In this document: one piece after another, positions 50,168 through 56,296 of the stretch
Numbering within the stretch: the stretch's first letter is position 1
Layout of the letters: every line of letters starts with the position of its first letter
Assembly: GCA_035946175.1 (NCBI GenBank)
Contig: DASYZQ010000041.1
Span: 1-56,296, forward strand
Direction of reading: 5' to 3'
DNA: 56,296 nucleotides
Origin: DASYZQ01 sp035946175
Lineage (GTDB): Bacteria > Patescibacteriota > Saccharimonadia > Saccharimonadales > UBA4665
The notes under the pieces: model-generated
Seen by the model: the letters and a program-made list of their open reading frames with translations, nothing else
Database searches by the model: none
What the model was told of the DNA's origin: nothing
Made by a program: the position numbers and the translations under genes

Positions 50168-51199
50168 CTATTTAGATTCTATTCTATTGCTAGTTTCTGA
50201 TTTTATGAGTAGCTTGCGCGTAAACAATATATCGCGCGTACGAATATAGTGTTCGTTCATCTGTAGGCTCTCATAGGGATTGTGTTTTAGAAATTTGTAG
50301 AAGTCATGAAGCATGAAAATATCTAACAAGCACTCCAGGAGTTCGATCTTCTCTCCTTGGATCGTTATGGCAATCCGCTGTAGCTTGTGGCCGCCTCGTT
50401 TTTCGTAGCCTGAATACAGGAAATATTTCCGCACTTTAACGGCCGGGGTGTGTTTACAGTCAACCAGTAAGAATGCCAGCGTGCGTGCTATGTCAAAGAG
50501 ACAGTGCCCGCGGGCGGTTTTCTCAAAATCCAGTATACCGGATATGAAAGGCGGTGACGGAGCACTAGGATCGTTGTTAAACAAGATGTTGCTGCGAACA
50601 AAATCCATATGCAGTGCCTGTTGATCAGGTAAACCTTTGCACGCTTCAAGCACGAATATGTATTTGGCAAGGTTGGCAACGGGGACGTCCAGCCGAAGCT
50701 TCTGGTGCATGGCCTGGCGTATTGATGACAAACCGAAGTATTGTTGGGCCCTTTTCAGAATCTGCAGGTACTCGTCAGCGACATCAGGCAGGCGCGCCAT
50801 ATCATACGAACCAAGGGCCGCGTGCATATCACTCATCGTTTTGCCAAGTAGCTTGATGTGCTTTCGGGTATATCCCTCCCACGGTATGGTCTGCCCGGGC
50901 AAATAGCTGTAGAGGGCGGCATAGCGGTGTCTTTGTCCAGCACTGAGCTGCATGATCCGTCCGTCTATCGTACGTCGGCACGGCAGGCCACGATTTGCTA
51001 AGAAGCCAGACACACTATTGGCATTCCTGATCCGTACGACTATGCCGGTCTCCCTTTTATATATGATGAGATTGAGCCTCTGACCGTTAGATAGCTCATA
51101 TGGGTGTGATTCATTACGGTAACCCTTTTCAACAGGGAGAAAAGTTGCCGGGATATAGCCGTAACGCTTCACGATGCGGGCAACCGTGGCATTGTCCAT
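50168..51199 (-). CDS. Aminoglycoside-phosphotransferase-family kinase
   Basis: 343 residues. APH/choline-kinase fold: N-lobe GYRNESHPYELSNGQRLNLIIYKRETG, catalytic loop LHMDFVRSNILF (H-x-D-x4-N) and metal motif GILDFEKTARG (D-F-E). Substrate unknown; could phosphorylate a small molecule, not necessarily a drug. It is followed on the same strand, upstream, by the DHFR gene. No Shine-Dalgarno sequence is evident at its ATG. Confidence 0.85.
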   Translation of the reverse strand: MDNATVARIVKRYGYIPATFLPVEKGYRNESHPYELSNGQRLNLIIYKRETGIVVRIRNANSVSGFLANRGLPCRRTIDGRIMQLSAGQRHRYAALYSYLPGQTIPWEGYTRKHIKLLGKTMSDMHAALGSYDMARLPDVADEYLQILKRAQQYFGLSSIRQAMHQKLRLDVPVANLAKYIFVLEACKGLPDQQALHMDFVRSNILFNNDPSAPSPPFISGILDFEKTARGHCLFDIARTLAFLLVDCKHTPAVKVRKYFLYSGYEKRGGHKLQRIAITIQGEKIELLECLLDIFMLHDFYKFLKHNPYESLQMNEHYIRTRDILFTRKLLIKSETSNRIESK

Positions 51200-51203
51200 A
51201 AAA

Positions 51204-51716
51204 TTACATGTTTACGCGGTAATGGAGAAGCACCGTATTGTCGTTGAGCTGACGGTTTTCCAGCAGCGTAAGCTGAGTACTGACCGGACCGCTGAAAAGC
51301 GGCGCACCATTGCCGAAGAGTACGGGCTCAATCGTGAGATACAGCTCGTCGACGATACCGCTGTCCAGAAATAGCTTATAGATACTAGAACCACCTTCGA
51401 TGGCCAGGCCGTGACAACCTTCGGCGCGGAGTCGTTCGATCAGGTTTTGCGGCGTTTCGTGCGTAGTCTGGATATCGCCCTCGCCCTTGACTGTCTCGGG
51501 GTGCCGGGTATAGACGATGAGCCGTCGCCCGGGTGGAGCGCGGCGAATCCGGAAGGTATTAAATGTTTTTGAACCCATAACGATTACGCCGGCCTCTTTG
51601 GATAGCTCGACAAGCAGCTGCTTATCTTCTTTGCTTGTCCAATCAAATGAACGGTGTGCCTCACCTGCTCCGATAAAACCGTCTGCGCTTAGCGCGGCAA
51701 TAATAAATACCTTCAT
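51204..51716 (-). CDS. Dihydrofolate reductase
   Basis: 170 residues from ATG 51716 (MKVFIIAALSADGFIGAG), with AGAGGT ahead; a longer upstream frame lacks family features. ALSADGFIGAGEA, FDWTSKEDKQLL, VIVMGSKTFNTF, LAIEGGSSIYKLFLDSGIVDELYLTIEPVLFGNGAPLF show the DHFR/RibD-C fold with the NADPH loop and GG-x-x-I/Y. It is closer to DHFR than the gene at 11246, and completes the folate cycle with ThyA. Separated from the kinase gene by four bases. Confidence 0.8.
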   Translation of the reverse strand: MKVFIIAALSADGFIGAGEAHRSFDWTSKEDKQLLVELSKEAGVIVMGSKTFNTFRIRRAPPGRRLIVYTRHPETVKGEGDIQTTHETPQNLIERLRAEGCHGLAIEGGSSIYKLFLDSGIVDELYLTIEPVLFGNGAPLFSGPVSTQLTLLENRQLNDNTVLLHYRVNM

Positions 51717-51843
51717 GATTACCTCTGAGTGTCGCATAAAATCGTCAAGCTCACAATATGTAGCTGGCCCGTTTTCTTGAGTTGATATCGTCCCCAGGCT
51801 GGCTGACCACGTGTGCAGTGTGTACAATAGAACGCAACGACGT

Positions 51844-53559
51844 ATGAAGCAGTTATCTACATTAACCGCCCGTGTCCAGCGGACGCTTCCGGCCGATCTC
51901 ATCGCTTATGCTGTAGCCGCCAATGGTATAGCCTTGATTTTGCTCACTCTGCCGGCTGAGCGTTTCTTACGGCGAGAACTACATATTCGGTTGCATCATC
52001 TGAGCATGAGTGTTGTCGGCCCAAGTGTTACGTTGTTTTTGGCAGTTAGTCTTCTATACCTCAGTTTTCACCTGATACGCCGTAAGCGAACTGCTTGGTT
52101 GGTGGCGGTTGGGGGATACAGTCTTGTGTTGTTGTCCAATGTGGTGCGTTTACCGCTTGCCGAAAGCATTCTGCATCATTTGAGCAAATACGCCTTTGAA
52201 CGTCTGTTCGTAGGCATTATCTTTCCCATTGTACTGCTTGCTGGACTCGGATTGTATCGAGAGCAGTTTACCGTCAAAAGCGATGTCCGCAGCTTCGGTT
52301 TGTCATTGCGATTTACGGTACTTATTCTGGGTGTAGCCCTGATTTATGGTATGAGCGGCTTTCTGCTCATGGATAAGCGCGATTTTCATGAAGAAATTGG
52401 TGTTGGTGAGGCCATCCATCGGACGATTGACCAATTTGGCTTGACGACGTCAGGTAGTCTTGTTCCGCATACCCGTCGCGCCAAGGTCTTTCTCGATTCG
52501 CTGTCGGTCATTAGTGTTAGCGCCGTTGGCTACGCAGTGGTAGCACTTTTTCAACCGATTCGCATGCGCTTTACTGAGCAGGCGGCTAGTCGCGAGAAAG
52601 CACGCGAGCTACTGGAGCGCCATCCGGCCAGCAGTGAGGACTTCTTTAAGCTATGGCCTCATGACAAACTCTACTTTTTCAATGAAGCCAGGTCAGCGGG
52701 GCTTGCGTATAGGGCTCATCGTGGTATTGCTCTGGTAGTTGGTGATCCCTTTGGCGATCGTCGTGCCTACGATAGCCTTCTGGGCGCTTTCGATGAGCTT
52801 TGCTTTACCAATGACTGGTCACCGGCATTTGTGCATACCGAACCGGAATATAGCGAGCTATATAAGCGGCATGACTTCTCGTTACAGAAGATCGGCGAAG
52901 AAGCCATCCTCAATATTGAGCACTTCCGCAGTTCAACTGTAAGCAACAAGTATTTTCGGCAGATTCGTAATAAGTTCACTAAGCAACAATACAGAACCGA
53001 GATACTTATGCCACCGCATAGTGACGCGCTCATGCGGCGACTCCATCAAATCTCTCAGGAGTGGCTTGCTCAGCCAGGCCGAACTGAGCGAGGTTTTATG
53101 ATGGGTTACTTTACGCCGCGCTATATGGATGCCTGCCCGATTATGGTGCTCCGTGACGCCGCCGGCACAATTCAGGGTTTCGTTAATCAGATTCTGTCTT
53201 TCGACAAGGAAGAGGCTAATTTTGATTTGCTGCGTAATACCCGGGAGAGTCTTGGCAATAGCAACGATTTTCTTCTTGTGCAGTTCATTGATTACATCCA
53301 CCAGCAGGGCTTTAAGCGTTTGAATCTGGGTTTGTGCCCTCTGGCCGGGTTGACTGGACATGATGAAGACCGCTCAGTGGTGGATAATGCATTGCGTTTT
53401 GTCTATGCCAATGGTGACAGGTTCTATTCATTTAGCGGTTTGCATCGTTTTAAGGCTAAGTATGAGCCTGAATGGCAAAGTCGTTATATTGCCTACCGGG
53501 GTGGCATCGGCCAGTTTACCCGAGTGCTCAATGATTTGAACCGGGCGATGCGAGTGTAG
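51844..53559 (+). CDS. MprF/LPG-synthase-like membrane protein
   Basis: 571 residues from ATG 51844 (MKQLSTLTARV). About six membrane helices (roughly residues 18-210) precede a C-terminal catalytic domain of about 330 residues with the DUF2156/LPG-synthase pattern: FFKLWPHDKLYFFNEARSAGLAYRAHRGIALVVGDPFGDR, FVHTEPEYSELYKRHDFSLQKIGEEAILNI, NKYFRQIRNKFTKQ and GFKRLNLGLCPLAGL. MprF transfers Lys or Ala from aminoacyl-tRNA to phosphatidylglycerol, altering surface charge. Fewer helices than full MprF (14), so the flippase half is reduced. A TACAAT box lies 15 bases upstream. Confidence 0.85.
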   Translation: MKQLSTLTARVQRTLPADLIAYAVAANGIALILLTLPAERFLRRELHIRLHHLSMSVVGPSVTLFLAVSLLYLSFHLIRRKRTAWLVAVGGYSLVLLSNVVRLPLAESILHHLSKYAFERLFVGIIFPIVLLAGLGLYREQFTVKSDVRSFGLSLRFTVLILGVALIYGMSGFLLMDKRDFHEEIGVGEAIHRTIDQFGLTTSGSLVPHTRRAKVFLDSLSVISVSAVGYAVVALFQPIRMRFTEQAASREKARELLERHPASSEDFFKLWPHDKLYFFNEARSAGLAYRAHRGIALVVGDPFGDRRAYDSLLGAFDELCFTNDWSPAFVHTEPEYSELYKRHDFSLQKIGEEAILNIEHFRSSTVSNKYFRQIRNKFTKQQYRTEILMPPHSDALMRRLHQISQEWLAQPGRTERGFMMGYFTPRYMDACPIMVLRDAAGTIQGFVNQILSFDKEEANFDLLRNTRESLGNSNDFLLVQFIDYIHQQGFKRLNLGLCPLAGLTGHDEDRSVVDNALRFVYANGDRFYSFSGLHRFKAKYEPEWQSRYIAYRGGIGQFTRVLNDLNRAMRV

Positions 53560-53562
53560 GAG

Positions 53563-54495
53563 CTACTCGTTAGGCTCAAATCGGATGGAAGGGCCCATAG
53601 CTGTAGCAACATGTGCCGTCTTGAGGTAATTGCTCTTTACGGACGCTGGCTTATTGCTCTTGATACTCGCGAGCAAGGCACGGGCATTATCTAGAAGCTT
53701 GTCCTTGCCGAAACTTACTTTGCCGATACTAACATGGACGATACCGCTGCTATCGACACGATATTCAATACGGCCAGACTTGGCTTCATGTATCGCCTTG
53801 GCAACGTCTGTGGTCACTGTGCCGCTCTTGGGGTTCGGCATTAAGCCTCTAGGCCCTAACGCTCGAGCGTACTTACCGAGTTTTGGCATTTGAGCCGGGG
53901 TTGCAATCAGGATGTCGAAGTTCAGTTGGCCTTTATCTAAGAGTTTTACAACATTTTCAACGCCTGCGATGTCGGCGCCGGCTTCTTTAGCGCTCGGCGC
54001 TTCGGCCTCGGCAAAGACGGCCACTCGGACCTGTTTGCCGGTGCCTGCTGGCAGGACTAGACTATCGCGCACATTTTGGTCTGCGTGCCGTGGATCAACG
54101 TTGAGGTTGATATGCAGCTCAACACTGGCATCGAACTTCACGGGGCTAGTTTTAGTAGCCAGTTCGAGAGCCTCGGAGAGGTTGTAGGTTTTGGTTTTGT
54201 CGATTTGCTGAGCAACTTTTCGGAATTTCTTACCTTTTCGATCCAGCCGGGATCTCGTGGGTTTAACGACTGCATGGGCAGACTTTTGGTCCTCGGGGGC
54301 ATTTTCTGTCTTGCGTGCTTCTTTGGCAGTCTTCTCTTCGGCTTCTTTAAGCGCCTTGCTGCTCCGTTTGCCCGCTTTGGCGACAGCCGTCTTCTTTGGC
54401 GTCTCAATGACCTGCTCTTCAGGCGGTGCTGTAGTCTGCTCGACTTTGGTGGCTTTCTCTGCCTGTTTCGTTTCCTTCTTGGCCATGGCCATGGC
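53563..54495 (-). CDS. rplA: Ribosomal protein L1 with N-terminal extension
   Basis: 310 residues from ATG 54495 (MAMAKKETKQAEKATK), chosen because AAAGGAG lies six bases upstream; the frame extends 84 bases further without a ribosome site. The first about 90 residues are a Lys/Glu/Ala-rich extension absent from E. coli L1. The canonical part starts near RKVAQQIDKTKTYNLSEALELA and holds GLMPNPKSGTVTTDVAKAI. Length is about 80 residues over the usual. Last gene of the secE-nusG-rplK-rplA operon. Confidence 0.95.
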   Translation of the reverse strand, partial: AMAMAKKETKQAEKATKVEQTTAPPEEQVIETPKKTAVAKAGKRSSKALKEAEEKTAKEARKTENAPEDQKSAHAVVKPTRSRLDRKGKKFRKVAQQIDKTKTYNLSEALELATKTSPVKFDASVELHINLNVDPRHADQNVRDSLVLPAGTGKQVRVAVFAEAEAPSAKEAGADIAGVENVVKLLDKGQLNFDILIATPAQMPKLGKYARALGPRGLMPNPKSGTVTTDVAKAIHEAKSGRIEYRVDSSGIVHVSIGKVSFGKDKLLDNARALLASIKSNKPASVKSNYLKTAHVATAMGPSIRFEPNE

Positions 54496-54559
54496 TGTTC
54501 TCCTTTCGTGGTACAAGCGGCTTCTTAAGTCTCCCACGTACTTATTTAATTGAAAGTTT

Positions 54560-54988
54560 CTATGCTTCGATTTCGACACCCATGCTACGGGCTGTACCAG
54601 CTACGATTTTCTTCACCGCCTCGGTATCTTCCGTATTCATGTCTTTGGCTTTGGTTTTGGCAATCTCGGTCAACTGGGCATCGGTTAGTTTTTTGGCAAT
54701 CTTTTCGGAGTTGGGCTTACCTGAGCCCTTGTCAATTTTGAGAGCTGCCCGGATTAGATCATCAGCCGGCTGGCTGACTACTCGGAAAGCCATAGTTCGA
54801 TCATCGTACACCGTGATATGTGCAGTTACTGTTTGACCCTGCATATCCTTGGTCTGTTCGTTGAACGGATTAATGAAGTCCATCATGTTCACTCCATACT
54901 GGCCGAGAGTGCTACCGACGGGCGGTGCGGCACTGGCCCGCCCAGCCGGGATCTTCATCTTCAAGTTAGCTTTTACTTGTTTTGCCAT
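54560..54988 (-). CDS. rplK: Ribosomal protein L11
   Basis: 142 residues. KANLKMKIPAGRASAAPPVGSTLGQYGVNMMDF is the L11 N-terminal domain; the C-terminal GSGKPNSEKIAKKLTDAQLTEIAKTKAKDMNTED binds rRNA. AAGAAGGAT lies just before the ATG. It follows nusG. Confidence 0.97.
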   Translation of the reverse strand: MAKQVKANLKMKIPAGRASAAPPVGSTLGQYGVNMMDFINPFNEQTKDMQGQTVTAHITVYDDRTMAFRVVSQPADDLIRAALKIDKGSGKPNSEKIAKKLTDAQLTEIAKTKAKDMNTEDTEAVKKIVAGTARSMGVEIEA

Positions 54989-55077
54989 ATCCTTCTTAAC
55001 CTCTGGATCGCTTTATGGGCGAATTCCCTGTTCAATTGATATATTTTAAAGTATTTTGGATGTTTTGTCTATCTGTT

Positions 55078-55620
55078 CTACAATCTCTTGACCTGCAAGC
55101 TGTCGAGTTCGACCGGAGTCTCGCGACCGAACATGTTCACGAGTACCTTCAATTTGCCCTTGGCGGCGTCAATCTCGTTGATACTGCCGTCAAAACCCTT
55201 GAATGGCCCATCAGTAATGCTCACCACATCGCCGATCCGATAATCTATCTTGTGTTTGGGTTGCTCCATGCCCATGCGCTTTTGAATTTTCTCGATTTCT
55301 TCAGCACTGATCGGTGTCGGCTCTGAACCGCTACCGACAAAGCCGGTAACACTCGGTGTGTTACGTACGATGTACCATACATCTTCACCCATTTTCATCT
55401 CGACAAGCACATAGCCCTGGAAAATGCGCTTCTCGACGACGCGCCGCTTACCGTTCTTGATTTCGATCATTTTTTCTTTTGGTACCAGCACTGAAAAGAT
55501 CTTGTCCTTCATGTCAAGGCTGTCGGCACGCTGTCGGATGGACTCAGCTACCTTTTCTTCATAACCGCTGTAGGTGTGGATTGCATACCACTTTTTTGAT
55601 GTGTCGTATCGCTTACTCAT
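55078..55620 (-). CDS. nusG: Transcription elongation/termination factor NusG
   Basis: 180 residues. NGN domain: WYAIHTYSGYEEKVAESIRQRA, FQGYVLVEM and TPSVTGFVG. C-terminal KOW: GDVVSITDGPFKGFDGSI. NusG joins RNA polymerase and couples transcription to the ribosome or Rho. One base overlaps secE. Confidence 0.97.
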   Translation of the reverse strand: MSKRYDTSKKWYAIHTYSGYEEKVAESIRQRADSLDMKDKIFSVLVPKEKMIEIKNGKRRVVEKRIFQGYVLVEMKMGEDVWYIVRNTPSVTGFVGSGSEPTPISAEEIEKIQKRMGMEQPKHKIDYRIGDVVSITDGPFKGFDGSINEIDAAKGKLKVLVNMFGRETPVELDSLQVKRL

Positions 55621-55994
55621 TACTTTAGTAGCACCCTTCTAAATATTTTATCTAATCCATAATCGACAATCGCTATAACGATGCCGAAGAGGATGGCGAA
55701 CAGCATAACAGCCAATGTCAGACGTCGTGACTCCTTTTTATTCGGCCATGTTACCAGCCGGAGTTCACGCCAGCTATTTCGGAAATACCGGGGGACCAAG
55801 ATAAGGCCAATGATATGAAAGACCCGAAATTGTCCGAGCCATCTGAACGGTATGCTCGCTGCTCGTAGCCTCCCCAGTAGCGATCCTGGCTTTTTAGCAG
55901 GTGCCGTAACGTTGTTTCTCTCAACCTGATCACGTAGTGTCTCAGTGCTTCGGATACGCCGTGGTCTTTTGTTGCCAGGCTCTTTTTCGGCCAC
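55620..55994 (-). CDS. secE: Preprotein translocase subunit SecE
   Basis: 124 residues from GTG 55994, six bases after AAGGAG. A basic N-terminal extension of about 65 residues is followed by NSWRELRLVTWPNKKESRRLTLAVMLFAILFGIVIAIVDYGLDKIF, the conserved SecE amphipathic helix (E-L-x-x-V-x-W-P) and single membrane helix. First gene of the nusG-rplKA operon. Confidence 0.95.
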   Translation of the reverse strand: MAEKEPGNKRPRRIRSTETLRDQVERNNVTAPAKKPGSLLGRLRAASIPFRWLGQFRVFHIIGLILVPRYFRNSWRELRLVTWPNKKESRRLTLAVMLFAILFGIVIAIVDYGLDKIFRRVLLK

Positions 55995-56013
55995 TAATGA
56001 CTCCTTACATACA

Positions 56014-56039
56014 TAAAAAGCTTACCATTACAGTAAGCT
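56014..56039 (-). terminator. Hairpin with T-run in the secE leader
   Basis: Minus strand: AGCTTAC-TGTAATG-GTAAGCT (56039-56019) followed by TTTTAT. It is 20 bases before the secE start and right after the predicted transcription start, so it may be a 5'-end stabilising or attenuating hairpin, or the terminator of an upstream gene. Confidence 0.6.
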
Positions 56040-56050
56040 CCAATGTGTCA

Positions 56051-56079
56051 AGCATAGATGATTGACGGTGATATGTCAA
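56051..56079 (-). promoter_or_regulatory. Promoter of the secE-nusG-rplK-rplA operon
   Basis: Minus strand: TTGACA (56079-56074), 17-base spacer, TATGCT (56056-56051). Predicted start near 56044. Confidence 0.7.
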
Positions 56080-56114
56080 TTAGTTGTTAAGGTCCAATAC
56101 ATCGAGGACACTTC

Positions 56115-56162
56115 TTAAGTAGTAAGTTTGGCTTTGTATTCGTCTGGCGTCAAGTAGTCTAT
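56115..56162 (-). pseudogene. Possible IS481/IS3-type transposase C-terminal scrap
   Basis: Minus strand reads IDYLTPDEYKAKLTT then TAA (56117-56115), then EVSSMYWT. The D/G-Y-L-T-P-x-E-Y and the final MYWT resemble C-termini of rve-type transposases. Nothing recognisable precedes it in that frame. Weak evidence from a short fragment. Confidence 0.3.
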
Positions 56163-56173
56163 ACACCTCCCAC

Positions 56174-56296
56174 TTAATCTTGCGCCACGTCAGCCCTGAG
56201 CCCAAGTAGCTCATACGCAAACACGTGCCCGGCAATGTATTGTTCAAACTGACCAGCTATCTCCTCGAGCTTCTCGCCAATGAACTGGTTGTGGGT
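56174..56296 (-). CDS. 3' end of an unidentified gene cut by the window edge
   Basis: Forty codons ending at TAA 56176-56174, starting inside the frame at 56296 (reads ...NQFIGEKLEEIAGQFEQYI...). Acidic, probably helical. No family recognised; could be non-coding. Confidence 0.35.
   Translation of the reverse strand, partial: THNQFIGEKLEEIAGQFEQYIAGHVFAYELLGLRADVAQD

Noticed and set aside
51717..51902. N-terminal extension of the DHFR gene
   Set aside because: The DHFR start MKVFIIAALSADG with an SD site is at 51716; the extension has no family features.
54496..54579. Longer L1 start
   Set aside because: No ribosome site; AAAGGAG precedes 54495.

Overview
The window reads as chromosomal DNA of a small-genome Candidate Phyla Radiation (Patescibacteria) bacterium, most likely a Saccharibacterium (TM7). 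This is inferred from gene content: short, densely packed genes, Patescibacteria-style hypothetical proteins, an LPxTG surface protein, an L1 protein with a long basic N-terminal extension, a DnaB intein, and core replication and ribosomal genes scattered among small accessory genes. No 16S rRNA gene or other decisive marker is present, so the assignment is a judgement.

Layout. 1-5.4 kb: a 5'-truncated HEXXH metallopeptidase-like gene, a bacterial NHEJ pair (LigD, Ku) and a divergent uracil-DNA-glycosylase-like gene. 5.4-19.1 kb: an accessory region with an LPxTG surface protein, an IS5 transposase remnant, a secreted protein, small membrane proteins and enzymes. It holds four toxin-antitoxin loci (Phd/VapC, a decayed MntA/HepT, BrnT/BrnA, RelB/RelE), a Nudix pseudogene, a winged-helix/phosphoribosyltransferase protein with a symmetric four-site operator, and three 31-bp interspersed repeats, ending at a tRNA-Gln(UUG) gene. 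Many genes here seem to be transcribed without a leader: a -10 box lies 6-8 bases from the start codon.

19.2-23.6 kb: a plus-strand cell-envelope operon (alpha/beta hydrolase, two GT4 glycosyltransferases, AI-2E/PerM-type membrane protein). 23.6-34.2 kb: a minus-strand information-processing run (HAD-like reading frame containing two UAG codons and continuing in frame into dnaX, dnaB with a 432-residue intein, a frameshifted deaminase, a GT39-like membrane protein, ybaB, recR, nrnA-like, cysS). DnaX and RecR both lack their usual zinc-binding cysteines. 34.3-37.3 kb: a lineage-type hypothetical protein, rplL and rplJ with an attenuator-like leader, and an M20 peptidase.

37.4-45.6 kb: thymidylate metabolism. 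A thymidylate kinase is fused to two ThyX-like domains, and a four-gene operon holds a cytidylyltransferase-like protein, a HIT protein, a dCMP-deaminase-like protein and ThyA. A GCS2 glutamate-cysteine ligase and another GT4 gene lie nearby, and a DHFR at 51.2 kb completes the folate-dependent route. 45.6-53.6 kb: a frameshifted ABC exporter, a possible 19-residue peptide gene followed by a 14-bp hairpin, a GNAT protein with a perfect 87-bp internal duplication, an APH-type kinase and an MprF-like lipid aminoacyltransferase. 53.6-56.3 kb: the secE-nusG-rplK-rplA operon, then IS-like debris and a truncated gene at the right edge.

Several genes are broken at short homopolymers (abc, deaminase, mntA). 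These could be real decay or sequencing indels, and read-level checks would be needed to tell.
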